From Elymus sibiricus (Eukaryota > Streptophyta > Magnoliopsida > Poales > Poaceae): a stretch of DNA of 64,000 bases. Below the pieces are notes generated by a model, which was not told where the DNA came from, ran no database searches, and saw nothing but the letters and a program-made list of their open reading frames with translations. This document shows positions 36,986-47,595 of this stretch, in pieces. The stretch lies in NCBI GenBank assembly GCA_039707655.1, contig CM077665.1:287188205-287252204 (forward strand), written 5' to 3'. A program made the translations under genes and the position numbers. The number at the start of each line of letters is the position of its first letter. Within the stretch, counting starts at the first letter, position 1.

Positions 36986-38183
36986 ATGTCGTCGTCTGAT
37001 GACGACGATAGGATCCAAGAGTGTGAACTCTACGGCGAAGATAAGGGACTTTGCGACCAGCCTGGGCTGCGAGACGACAGGTTCTTCACCACCAAGCTTG
37101 ACGAGACCTTCGATGTTTCTACGGTATGCAACAACGATGACAAGTGTTTTTTCGTAATTAAGCATGACTTCTGTTTCTTTGCTTCAATGTGTAATTTCTG
37201 TTTTATACAATTCGACTAGTTCATCCCCTGTCATGCAAGACGGTATTTCTTGGAGAGGCTCAGTTTTGAAGAGCACGAGAGTTTCGAGACGAGGACAGCC
37301 AACCTGAGGACTAAACATGGTCACACATTTCTGGTCAAAGTAATGAATGCACTTAATAACACATAATTAGGGTGCTCAAATTGGTAAGCTCTTTGCAAGG
37401 CATATGGATTTCGGGAGGATATGGAAATAACCTTCGATCTTCGTCCTGAAGATCATATTGAAGGTAACATCGACATTTGGGTGGATGTCGATATGCTTCC
37501 TGTTTTACCTCCATGTGAGTTTATCAACCATGCATATTTCTCAAGTAATTTGCATTCTATATTTAAAAATAGTTGGTGTTCATCCATACTAAATTTGTTA
37601 ATTTATAATTTACAGCTTATTTCGTTTCTTCGAGTGAAACACAGAACATAATTGACATGACACACTACACTTATGGATCACATCTAACTTGGGATGAGAA
37701 GGATGATCTTATCAACTTTGTTATTGGTGTCCTAGTTGGTAGGGAGATCTTCCCGTATAATTTGGGAACTGGCCCAAATTATACATTGTACAGGACACTA
37801 GTGCATAGGTTGAGGGCGGATGACATTCGCCAAAATATCTTGGTAAGAGTTGCTAATTAAGTACACTACTATTGTGTAAATGGTATTGATTACATTGCTA
37901 ACTAGGCTACTATTATGTTCTTCAACAGAAACTGCCAAATGAAGTTGTGCCTCCGTTGATGCAAGCCGAAGGTAATATGACAATTAAAAGCCCTATGAGG
38001 CCCCAGTTCTCTTTTGCATACTCGACTGAGCGCAAACCACCAAGACGGCTCCAAATTGAAGCATGGGGACAAATAAAGAAGGATCACAAGCCACAAGTTG
38101 GATACCGTTGGATCTCTTTGCTTCATCATGGAGACATAGGTGTTATTTTGTTTTATGTCATTTTACCTAGGAGGGAGGACTAG
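36986..38183 (+). CDS. Spliced B3-like domain gene carried by the CACTA element
   Basis: Five exons fit by reading frame and splice sites: 36986-37123 (MSSSDDDDRIQECELYGED), 37220-37339 (FIPCHARRYFLERLSFEEHE), 37389-37514 (LCKAYGFREDMEITFDL, then IWVDVDMLPVLPP), 37616-37842 (TYGSHLTWDEKDDLINF) and 37929-38183 (KLPNEVVPPLMQAEG to FYVILPRRED and a TAG). Phases agree at exons 1/2, 3/4 and 4/5. At 2/3 the canonical sites are one base out of phase, so this copy may carry a lesion there. The product would be about 285 residues. Exons 2-3 and exon 5 each resemble the second half of a plant B3 DNA-binding fold (W/LCKAYG...ITFDL; GYRWISLLHHGD...FYVILP). Related frames occur in other Triticeae CACTA elements as far as I recall. 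It could be a captured host gene or a transposon-specific protein. Confidence 0.55.
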
Positions 38184-38339
38184 GTCCTATGAGAGAGAAG
38201 TTTAGTTAACTTGTATGATCGATTAGGATGTTTACTATTATAGTGTTTTTCTGTTTTATGAGATTTTAACTTGGTATGATTAAGATGATGATGAGTTGTT
38301 AGATGAGTAAGATGATGTTGAGTTATATGACATATATTT

Positions 38340-38458
38340 GATTAAGGTGAATGGATGCAAGTGATCATGTTGAGTTAGAGGAAAATATGATGTTGCGATT
38401 GGCAACATCATATTTTCTTCTAATTCAACATGATCACTTGCATCCATGCACTTTAATC
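38340..38458. repeat. Long near-perfect inverted repeat (hairpin) inside CACTA
   Basis: Left arm 38340-38395 and right arm 38403-38458, each 56 nt, with a 7-nt loop CGATTGG. As RNA on the plus strand 52 pairs are Watson-Crick, three are G:U and one is A:G. It lies 157 nt after the stop codon of the B3-like gene, so it could be part of that transcript. No flanking duplication was seen, so it is not evidently a MITE. Confidence 0.92.
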
Positions 38459-38569
38459 TAAATGTAGTTGTTGGCACGCTAATTATTGATGTTGTCATAT
38501 GATGAAACTCCTGTATAGAGCATGCACAAATACGTAGAGGGGAATGTAATCTTTGAAAGCAGGAATATT

Positions 38570-38775
38570 AGCAGTAGCGCTGGTAGGCATCTAGCGGCAG
38601 CGCTAGTTTATCAGCAGCGCTTGTGGCTTTCCAGTGCTACTGCTAACCGTACTTACCAGTAGCGCTGGTTTTCCAGCGCTACTGCTAAAGCTTAGCTATA
38701 GCGCCTTAGCAGTAGCGCTGCCACCAGCGCTACTGGTATGGGTAAATCCAGCGCTACTACTAGGCTTTCTCCTAG
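38570..38775. repeat. CACTA right subterminal repeats
   Basis: About ten copies of AGTAGCGCTGG or its complement, mirroring the left end. Confidence 0.85.
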
Positions 38776-39505
38776 TAGTGTAGGTTCAACCTGGCGAGTT
38801 TCTATATCCCAGTGACAAAGTAGGGGACAAGATGTGTCTTTGTGTTGTTGTTACTAAGGATAAAACGATGGGGTTCATTCATATTGATTGAGTTTACTTT
38901 GTCTACATCATGTCATTGTTCTCCAAGCATTACTCTGTTTTACTTAATACTCTAGATGCATGCTGGATAGCGGTCGATGAGTGGAGTAATAGTAATAGGT
39001 GCAGGCACGAGTCGGCCTATTTGCTTATGGACATGATGCCTATATATACATGATCATTGCCGTGAACATCGCATAACTATCCGCTTTTCTATCAATTGCC
39101 CAACAGTAATTTGTTACCCACCGTATGATGCCTACATGATAGATGCCGCTAGGGAAAACTATGGCCCCCGGGTCTATTCACTAATATATTTACAAATGCT
39201 ACAATTACCTTGCTGCCTTTATTTACCTTTTATTTTATTTTGCAAATCATATTTATCAAAAATTATCTACACAATTCATTTGCTTGCAAATGACAAGATC
39301 AAGGGGATTGACAACCCTCTTGCCCGCGTTGGGTGCAAGTTGTTTTTTCATTTGTGTGCAACCGCTGAAAATGGTTGAGGATTGATCTTCCTATTGGTTC
39401 GATAAACCTTGGTTTCATAACTGAGGGAAATACTTACCCACTTTGTGCTGCAATTACCCGTTCCTCTTCACGGAAAACCCAACGCAGATCACAAGTATCA
39501 GGGGG

Positions 39506-40010
39506 GCAACACAGCATTGCATATACATGAAACCTTCGCATGGTTATGTAATGTCCGGGTTGTGAGAGGCATGTGCCACATCAAAAAGTTATGCATATAG
39601 TATTCAAATATCACACCACCTTTTCATATACATATAGTTGGGCCACATTCAGGGCGTCGTGGTCTGACCCATATCTTTAAGTTTTCGAGACACACCCATC
39701 CATGGGCCCACACGGTCTACCCCATTGACATAATTAAAACACGATGGGCCGGGGGGCTTGACCATATGATGGATTTCCACTGTTTTTGTGTTACGGTAGG
39801 GAGATTGCAAACCTTCTGAGTGCATGCGTCTTCTCTGTCATCGTCTCGAAGTGGGGGGAGGGTGCACATACCAGCAATTCTGTGCGCTTTGCGAGACATG
39901 TGCGTGCCACATGAAAGTTGTGCATTCCGTATTTGAACATCACAACACCCTTTTCATACATATATTAGGTCCACATGTAGGTGTGTTTGTGTTCTGACCC
40001 TTTCCTGCAT
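39506..40010 (+). repeat. Degenerate tandem array, about 370-bp period (right part)
   Basis: It resumes the array split by the solo LTR: CGCATGGTTAT near 39538, AAAGTTATGCATATAGTATTC near 39583, CACACCCATCCATGGGCCC near 39690, CTCGAAGTGGGGGGAGG near 39845, GAAAGTTGTGCATTCCGTATT near 39911. The unit here is about 335 bp. Confidence 0.7.
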
Positions 40011-40205
40011 TTGTTTCCTATGTTATTATATAAATTGCAGACGAGTCAGATGAGACAACTTTCTGCGATTATCGACGTAGTACACTGGTTCACGCAGACT
40101 AACCGTGTGCCACGCTCGTGCGTGTCACATCAGCACAGTCCACAGGTCGTCGCTGGCCACGATGGACTAGGCTAACACGAGGCTTCCCTCGTAAGCGCCA
40201 GCCAC

Positions 40206-40213
40206 TATAAATG
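40206..40213 (+). promoter_or_regulatory. Possible TATA box upstream of the second B3-like relic
   Basis: TATAAATG in GCCACTATAAATGGGCC, a good plant core-promoter context, about 560 bp before the first ATG of the downstream relic. Confidence 0.35.
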
Positions 40214-41580
40214 GGCCATGCGTACAGTGAAAACCCCAATCCGACATGACAGACACCGTGGTGGCTCTCAGCACCTTTAGATGGAGCGGGCATACACACA
40301 TTTTACCATGTGCACACATCTCACATTTCTATCTTTGCAACAAACCGCCTTGAGAAATCTTAAAAATATCAAGCCGCCTTGATCAATTTAAATTTTGGTG
40401 GTTCCCTGGGTTTTTCTCTTTGATAGCACACAGTTATTATGTTTGGGTTGTGTGCAATGTTTGTTGCTCCAGCGTCACTTCAATCCCTTCGTAAAAAAAT
40501 CACTAGCCCCGGCATTTCACTCCCGCCTAGTAAAATTTTCAGTAGCTGCGACATTTCCTCAAACACCACCTTGGCCCCATCCACACCCCCACCCACACAC
40601 ACCACTCCTCCCTCACTTGAACACTAGCTAGATCACCGCCGCCGCCACCCCGCTTCCACTATCAACCTCTGCTGCTCTCCCCGTGCAGGTTACCCACCCA
40701 TCTCCATACCCTCGCCGTCCTGAATTTCTTAGATGACGCCTGCTAAATACCCCCTGTCTCACAGATCCCCATGCCCTGCTGCATACCATCGCATCCTAAT
40801 CCAAGATACGCTTCCTGGGAATCTCAAGGAACGAATGGCCCTAAGGAGGTGGCCGCCGAGGTCGTCGGGGAAGCTGTCCACGATGACGAGGTGATCGCCG
40901 AGGCCACCGGGGAAGCTGGCTACAATGACGAGGTGGCCGCCGAGACCGTCGGGGAATCTGATGACGATGAGGCTTCAGAACAGCGGGATCGTGTATGGAT
41001 GTATATCTATGCAGCCGGCTACGACATCGAGCTTTTCGACAGCGACGGCTTGACGTGGGCTATGTCACAGGTTAAGTGTCCCACCCCAACCCCTCGGGTT
41101 CAACCCCCATTGACCTCATGAATGGCCCTACCGCTGATCTCCTATGTTTCGCTATCTAGAATTTGCCTTCCTTCATCACCATCAAGCCCCTTCTACCATT
41201 TTTGAAGGACACGTTCTATGGCGTTGGATCGGCATCGTTAGCTGCCAAGTCAGACCTCGTCGACGACGACGATGATGACGTCGACATCGACGATGACAAT
41301 GGAACCCTATCTGTCTCTTCTGAGGGGAAAGAGCACATCTGTGACATCAGGGAGGGCACCCTGCAGCCGTGCTCTAACAAGGGGAAGGAGCTCATCCACG
41401 ACATCAGGGAGGACACCCTGCAGCTATGCGCTTCCAAGGGGAAGTAGCCCATCTGCGACAACAGGGAGCACACCCGGAATCCGTGCTCTTCCAATGAGAT
41501 GGAGCCCATTTGTAAGGAGTGAGTAAACCCGTGTCGTGTTAAATTATTTCACTCATGCAAAATGTATGACCTGTGCAATT

Positions 41581-42150
41581 CAATTTCATCAATACATGTT
41601 TCAATAGACATATGTGGTTCCTGTTAAACCTGGTGTAGCTAACACGCCCACTATTTATTTCTGTTTTTTCACATGTGATGTTCAATTATCCAATTCGATG
41701 CTTAAGAACAAGCTATGTTCTATGCAATTTCAACAATACCACTATGAATGACTATACTTGGTTGTTGTTAAGCCTGTTGTAGTGAGCATATGCCTTGTTT
41801 AACTGTTTTTGCTTGCTCGGTTGTTTGTAGTTGGCATAGGTCCAAATTCAATTGCTATATAGTATATCTTGTTTATTTCAGTTATTCACATTGTCAAGTT
41901 CTATATGTGCAAGTATCGACTTTGCAGTTCAATTTCATCAATGCCAGTTTCAACGGCCATATGTGGTAACTATTAAGCCTGGTGTAGTTAACATGACCAT
42001 TGTTTATTTCAGTTTTTTCACAATGTGATGTTGAGTTATACAATTTTATATTTAAGAAAAAGCTATGTTATATGCAATTTCAACAGTACCACTATGAATG
42101 ACTATATTTGGTTGTTGTTAAGACTGCTGTAGTGAGCATATGCCTTTCCA
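41581..42150 (+). repeat. Two-copy direct repeat, 349-bp period
   Basis: CAATTTCATCAAT starts at 41581 and 41930. Both copies run through GTTTCAA-ATATGTGG, TTTTTTCACA-TGTGATGTT and CCACTATGAATGACTATA to GTAGTGAGCATATGCC, with perhaps 15-20% divergence. It lies in the intron of the B3-like relic. Confidence 0.8.
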
Positions 42151-42180
42151 TTTTCATGTAACAATAACTAGTGTGCTTAA

Positions 42181-42462
42181 GATTGCCTACAGTGGAAGTA
42201 ACATAGGTAGTAACATAGCTGCCATCTAAGCGAAAAAGATGATGTGGCAGCTAATTAATGAGGTCAGATACAAATTGAGTAACATAGCTAGTTACTCATA
42301 CTTTGAGTAACATCACACATACCAAGACAAGATGAGTCTATAAGCTAGTAAATGGAAACCTCTATGTTCCACCTCTATGTTACTACCCACTATGGAGGTA
42401 GTGACTTAGACTAGTAAGATATGCATGTTACTACTCTATGTTACTTCCCATTGTGGGTAGTC
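42181..42462. mobile_element. Tourist-like MITE (PIF/Harbinger type)
   Basis: 282 bp with terminal inverted repeats GATTGCCTACAGTGGAAGTA / GACTACCCACAATGGGAAGT (right end inverted), flanked by TAA (42178-42180 and 42463-42465). Length and 3-bp TAA duplication fit Tourist-type MITEs. Confidence 0.82.
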
Positions 42463-42745
42463 TAAACCTGCATAGTACCAGTATGAATCGCTATACTATG
42501 TTGTTGTTAAATGTTAAGCCTATTGGAGTTATCACACATTTCCACTTCTTATTTGCTTAGCTAGCGTTCTTAAAAACTAGCACACTGAAGCTATCATTTT
42601 GAGATCATTTTGTTTACCATGCATATATTTGGTTCATGTTTAGCCTGTTGTACATAACATGCCTTTCTATATACTTACCCAGGACAATATTGGGAACGAA
42701 TGTCATTTTCCATCGAGGTTAGTTTCATCACATGGCTTGTATATA

Positions 42746-42835
42746 CTCCCTTCGCCCCATAATATAAGATGTTAATACATCCAATATGTGAGTATTTTGG
42801 ATGTAATAAGATCTTATATACTAGGATAGAGGGAG
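42746..42835. mobile_element. Stowaway MITE (Tc1/mariner type)
   Basis: 90 bp between TA dinucleotides (42744-42745, 42836-42837). Ends CTCCCTTCGCCCCATAATAT and, inverted, CTCCCTCTATCCTAGTATAT; the typical grass Stowaway end is CTCCCTCCGTCCCATAATAT. Confidence 0.9.
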
Positions 42836-43639
42836 TACTGTAATACGCCATTCTGCACTTTCACTTTAGCTTTTGATATTCACTTGTTGCTTGTAGGTAC
42901 ATATGTCACTGGTAAAGATCCACGGTTTGACCCTTTTTGCGTATGGGGCATCAGATATTCATGAACCAACATCAAGTGAGGAAACTTATAAAGATTGTTA
43001 GTAAAATGGGACAAAATATGGCAATTAAACTATTTCTTTACACCTTATCCAAGACAACAGTGAACTGCAGGATGGTAACTAAGAACTATGTACACTTCTT
43101 TTTACTGCCCACAATGAGTTGTTAGATTACATGTCAGAATCTGTTTTGTTTGTAGTAGTTCCCAAAGTAGTTCACTCAAGATTACCTCTCAAACTACATG
43201 ATTGGTGGAAATGAAAAGGTTAAAGTGTTTCTACCAGGCTACGATGACTATCTAGCTGTCCTTATCAAGACAGTGAAGGATGGGCGGTCCGCCATCACAA
43301 GGGGTTGGACTAGAGTCGTGCGTGCATTCTGCATGGAGGAGGATACAATATGGGCATTCAGCTTCACCTTGTACAGCAACCAGGCTGTCTTTCGCCTCTT
43401 TCTTTACCGTCTTTAACAAAAGTATGCAACCGTGGTCCATCATTCTTTATTTGGTCCTTTCATCATTCTTCATTTGGTCCTTATGTAATTCTTTTTTATG
43501 ATATTCTTGCACATATGTACCCGTGAATGGAATAATTCATTGGTCCATGAAGCTATATCTATATATGATGGATATGAAAAATGTTATTGCCTACTTTCAT
43601 ATTCAATTTCTATAGAATTTTAAATTGCAGCGATTAAAT

Positions 43640-44340
43640 TAGGGGGGAAGTATGCTCTACAGGTCATTACAACGCACACGGTTTGTAAATCACAACATTT
43701 GTAATATACCTCATGATCCAACACGTTTCGCGGAGAGAAACCTTGTACGACCATGCTCATAATTGTCGTCTGAAAACTGTGTGTGATGTCAGACAATATC
43801 ACAAACAATAGGACTTACCTAAATGTTTGTGATAGTTTTCTTATCATACACGCTTTATAATGATGAACTATTTGTTATGTCGTACGCATCAGACATGAGT
43901 ACATCAGTTGGAGCATTTGGGAAACTTGATATATCGCAAATGATGCAGTAAGACCAAATGTGTGTGATAGTCTCGTTATCATACACGCTTTACGATTATG
44001 AATTGTTTGTGATGTGGCGGGTAACGTAAAGGTTGCACCACAAAAAACCGACTGCGATGGTTACGTGATCCCACACGAGTACCAAGGATGGCCCGTTTGG
44101 GAAACATGACATATCTCAAACGGTTGACCCATGACTCTCATTTATGATAGATGCGGACATCCCATACACTTAGTTTTGACAAACGTTTGTGTTCATCGGC
44201 CATCTTCGCCGACGATTTTTCTGTGTCATGTGGGATGGACCCACCTATCTGACACACATGCAACGCGACGGTTTCAAACTATGTTGCTGAAAGGGGTTAA
44301 AAACCGTATGTATAGCACGTCGCTTCACCAATGAATCATG
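43640..44340. repeat. Unclassified repeat with 135-bp internal repetition
   Basis: TGT-TGTGATAG-TT-TTATCATACACGCTTTA recurs at 43824 and 43959, and CACACGGTTT/CACACG words occur throughout. It reads like a non-coding DNA transposon of a grass family, but no terminal inverted repeats or target duplication were identified. Confidence 0.4.
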
Positions 44341-45136
44341 TGAGATTTGTAACAAGAGGTAGTACAAGCCTATATCCTTATCTTGTTATATAAATGTAGT
44401 ACGGTTAAATACAAACGAGTTTGGCTCAAATAAGCTGAGATGCATACATCTTCCAATTTGGTAACGTGGCTAGTGGTCTTCCTCACCGAAACTTTCTGTT
44501 CTTGAACCAAGCATGAAGAAGTGATGGAGGCTAGGACCCTGGGACATGCACTTGAGCCATGGATTTTGCGGAGCCAAGAAGTGATGCCACATCTCGCCCC
44601 CATAAGCCCAAAATGAAATCTAGAAGAAGCATAGAAGAAAATCCAAATCGCACCTGTCACTATTCTGTGCTAATCATCAGGCTCACAAGGCTTCACGAGA
44701 TGTGCCCGCTTTCCCCACGGTTGCCCTACAAGGCTAATGGAGGTCGGCTTTCATCGCGGCCGCATTGATGGTAGCGCGATCAGGGCATAGGCAACCCCGT
44801 AGGCCAATACATATCGGCATCAAGGCTAGCCGCTCATTCCCGAGGCCTCTAGGTAGGAACAACGGTAGATCCTGTGATTTCCTACAAGTTTGTATGGCCG
44901 CCTTGCCGTTGTGAACACCAAAGTTGAACCATCGGCCCAAAGCTCCTCATCATCCCTCGATCTGTCGCGCAAGGGGCAATGCGGCGGCTGCAGCGAAACA
45001 GAGGAAGAGAAAACATGCTTGTGTGTGAGCCGTGTGGAGGAGGGCGACACACGAACAAGCAGAGGAATACATGGACTACTCGCCCAGACCTAATAGGCAA
45101 TAAAGGCCCAACCCCATGAATGAAAGAACATTTTAA
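44341..45136. other. No gene recognised
   Basis: Several overlapping short frames on both strands without a recognisable domain. The ACATCTTCCAATTTGG to GAATACATGGACTACT stretch may be flank of the LINE or an older gene remnant; undecided. Confidence 0.35.
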
Positions 45137-46440
45137 GGATTTTTTCTCTCGAATATGCACAAGTGTGTGTATCATATTATATAGATAGGGGTGGGTAGAG
45201 AGCCCAAGTCCACAGTTGATAATACAAGGAAACGATGTACACCAACCAGCACCACGATCTAAACTATTACATCCACTCTACATCTATGGGACTACTCATG
45301 CCTTGCCCACTGGAAGAGATACGCGAGATCCTTTCCCACTCACTGTTAAGCCGCCCTGCCCGATTTCATGCGTTTCCTTCTTCCATGGGTTCCTATGTTT
45401 CCATAGTTCCCACAGAGCAAGCGTGACAACGGTTCTCAAATTCTTGGGCTTGCCTGCGCACCAGATTGCCAGATTACATCGTCGTTGTCCATGTTGGATT
45501 ACCAATCGTCGTGCATAGGGTTCACCAAATTGTCCTTGTAAAGACACATGTGAGCAAGATGTGCTCTAGTATCTCTCTTCCTGGTCACAAAACAGGTAGT
45601 AGTCATGGTGTGGGAGGCCTCTCCACGCCATGCGATCCACGGTCCAACATTGGTTTCTCATGTAAAGCTCCAGGAAGAACCGGCACCTTAGTGGGATTTT
45701 AGATTTCCACGTGAACTTTGCGGTTGGTGCCACCTCTCTACCGGCAAACTTCAAGGCGTATGCCGATTGGATGGAAAATCTGCCATCTCCTTCCCAAGAC
45801 CAGGACAACACATCTGGGGTTCCATCCAAAAGCTGGAAGACATTCACCCGCTGGCATAGGATCGGGTATTGTTGAAGAGCTTGGAACTTTAAGCTTTGCC
45901 TCACATCAGCTGCCCAAGCCCTAGTATACATAGCATCATTTAGCATTCTGGCCTCCCTCATGCGCTGAGGAATACCAGCGTAGATTAGGGGCACAATTTC
46001 CTCCACTCTCATGCCGTCCAACCAGCGGTCTTCCCAAAAGAACATGAGTGATCCATCCCCTGTCGTGGCCCTCATAGCCACCCGAAACAAATCCATTGAT
46101 TCCTAGGGCACCTTGATGTTGAATTCCCTCCATGGACTTTCGTTGTCCACCCGTTGCAGCCAAGGCCACCAAGTTTGCATGGCAATATTCAACTAAGCGA
46201 GGTTCGGCACTCCCAAGCCACCAGCTCATTTGGGCATACACACCATGTCCCAAGCAACTGAGCAATCACAGCCATTCACTTGTGCTTTTTCACACCATAG
46301 GAAGGCTCAGATGATCTTATTCATGGCCTTAATGATCTTCATACGAATGTCGAGCGCTAGCATTGCGTGTATTGGAACCGAGCAGAGGACCGAGATAACT
46401 AGAATGAGCCGACAACTCTTCGATAGTGATGCCGCTTTGT
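45137..46440 (-). mobile_element. 5'-truncated LINE (non-LTR retrotransposon), 3' part of ORF2
   Basis: Read leftwards it encodes the end of a plant L1-type reverse transcriptase protein: RLILVISVLCSVPIHAMLAL (46370-46430), KWAGGLGVPNLA-LNIAMQT near 46200, the GDGSLMFFWEDRWLDG block (46040) and the zinc-knuckle-like zf-RVT region (FTWKSKIPLRCRFFLELYMR, LPHHDYYLFCDQEE) with LALWELWKHRN near 45410. There are at least three frame changes and several stops. The left end (45137 on plus: TTTTTTCTCTCGAATATGC) reads as an A-rich tail on the minus strand. Only the last third or so of ORF2 is present, as expected for incomplete target-primed reverse transcription. No target duplication was found. Confidence 0.85.
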
Positions 46441-46744
46441 AGGTTGGTAAATGCCAACTCCAACACACGACCGCAAACGGACGTCCGATTTGTCCGGATT
46501 TCAACTGTTAAGGGCGGCAAAACAGACGTCCTTCTCTAGTTTTGGCATTCGGCCGGTCGATGCTCCCAACACGGGGCCACATCATAAACTGTCCACGTCG
46601 GAGATACTATTTTTTAAGAAAAATTCGGTGGCAGAGATTAAAAACATGCATATAAACATAATTATACATTAAACATAAATTTTAAAAAGCCTCGGGCGTA
46701 CATTTAAACATAACATAATAAAACTTAAAAAGAACTAAAAATAT
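46441..46744. other. No gene recognised; possible DNA-transposon end
   Basis: ACCGCAAACGGACGTCCGATTTGTCCGGATTT near 46470-46500 resembles repeat words of grass DNA transposons whose accessory genes look like the next feature. The rest is AT-rich. Confidence 0.3.
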
Positions 46745-47225
46745 AGACGCCGCCGCCGTGGTCGTCTTGGGATGCCGCCGTCGTCTTCAGCTGCGGTCAT
46801 CCTAGTTGTCGTCCATGGTGAGGTCGACATACGGTGGTGGCTGCCAGAGGTGGGCCGGTGGCGCTTGCGCTAGCTGCATGACCAGAGGCGCCTGTACCAC
46901 CTCTTCGCGTAGCGGAGACTAGTCCGGTGTTCGTGGCGGCATGGGCGCCCATGGCTCCGCGCCCACCTAGTCCGCCATCTCGCCCGCCGTGGACGACCAC
47001 GTCAAACGCTGGCCAACCAACTACATGTTCCACATGGCGACGGAGAGCTCCTCGACAACCTCCTCCTTAACGGCCATCTCGTACTCCAGGATGGCGACGT
47101 CGCCGGCCGTGAAGAGGGCCAGCTACGTCTCGAGGGCCTCCCATTGTCATTCCTCATGGGTGTTCATGGAGTCCTCCATGACCAACCTCATGATCTCGGC
47201 CTCATCCTCCCTGGTAATGGGTGTT
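46745..47225 (-). pseudogene. Decayed transposon-associated gene of unknown function
   Basis: One minus-strand frame reads PITREDEAEIMRLVMEDSMN, AILEYEMAVKEEVVEELSVA and APPAHLWQPPPYVDLTMDDN with about five stops, most of them TAG. The composition (Glu-rich helix, then PPYVDLT tail) matches a low-complexity gene type repeated in Triticeae DNA-transposon neighbourhoods, to the best of my recollection. No catalytic motif is visible. Confidence 0.4.
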
Positions 47226-47595
47226 GGTGGCGGAAGGGAGGGGAGGGGGCGGTGTCGGAGTGATCCCGCGCACACGCGTGCGCCCACGCGTCTGGGCGGA
47301 CTGGGAGCGCGCGCACTGCGGGCAGGACGCGGCTGACGTGGGCTCGGAGGATGGTCGGAAAAGAAAGATTACCGCCACAGATCGTGCTCATCGCGGAGCC
47401 ACGTATCCCACAACGGCGAATCTACCGCATACCTGGGGTTGTAGAGGAGATCCAATGGAAGGCGGGCACGGCGTCGGTCGATCTCCTCCCGGCAGGCGCG
47501 ACCGCTCAGCGGGATCGGCGGGATGGGCACCCTGTCCGCCGACAGGTGCGAGTAGTTCGGGAGGTGGACATCTGTCCACGGCAGCTAAAAGGACG
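47226..47595. other. GC-rich stretch, no gene recognised
   Basis: Open frames in several registers caused by GC richness; no motif. It forms the outer flank of the Copia LTR that starts at 47596. Confidence 0.4.

Larger units (their letters stand above)
35868..38780 (+). mobile_element. CACTA (En/Spm) transposon, 2.9 kb, no transposase seen
   Basis: The ends are CACTACAAGGAGAAAGCCTA and, inverted, CACTACTAGGAGAAAGCCTA, flanked by the 3-bp duplication TAG (35865-35867 and 38781-38783). Subterminal zones are packed with AGTAGCGCTGG/CCAGCGCTACT repeats in both orientations. At 2913 bp it is too short for the transposase gene and none is seen. Instead it carries a spliced B3-like gene, a TAGGGTT minisatellite and a hairpin. 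It is non-autonomous and must be younger than the solo LTR it sits in. Confidence 0.93.
35012..39500 (+). mobile_element. Solo LTR, interrupted by a CACTA element
   Basis: It starts TGATATGTCTCCAACG and ends CACAAGTATCA, with GGGGG on both sides (35007-35011 and 39501-39505). Only one LTR, no internal region. Without the CACTA and its duplicated TAG the LTR is about 1573 bp. The sequence (GATAGCGGTCGATG, AACTGAGGGAAATACTTAC, AAACCCAACGCAG) belongs to a very common Triticeae LTR family that I cannot name with certainty. Solo LTRs arise by recombination between the two LTRs of one element. Confidence 0.82.
40771..43416 (+). pseudogene. Second B3-like gene relic with tandem 19-residue repeats
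   Basis: Exon 1 (40771-41070) holds repeated EVVGEA/EATGEA/ETVGES acidic motifs and ends RVWMYIYAAGYDIELFDSDG, LTWAMSQ at a GT donor. Exon 2 (from 41160, in phase) reads ITIKPLLPFLKDTFYGVGS, an Asp run, then three 19-residue repeats of the type GKE-ICDIRE-TLQPCSNK; a TAG interrupts the third repeat (41446-41448). A final exon (43171-43416) reads VKVFLPGYDDYLAVLIK, RSAITRGWTRVVRAFCMEED, TIWAFSF and ends LFLYRL then TAA. The GW...F-x-M-E-E-D...F-F pattern fits the end of a B3 DNA-binding domain. A middle exon near 42900-43070 could not be fixed. The long intron carries two MITEs and a tandem duplication. Probably nonfunctional because of the stop. Confidence 0.5.

Noticed and set aside
38340..38458. 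The hairpin as a Stowaway or Tourist MITE
   Set aside because: No TA or TAA duplication at its edges and no known MITE terminal sequence.
35012..39500. Full-length retrotransposon with internal region between 35868 and 38780
   Set aside because: The inner segment has CACTA termini, subterminal repeats and its own TAG duplication, and no second LTR copy exists, so it is a solo LTR plus a DNA transposon.
44370..45175. Possible protein genes on either strand
   Set aside because: Frames overlap one another with no recognisable domain or splice pattern; left as unassigned.
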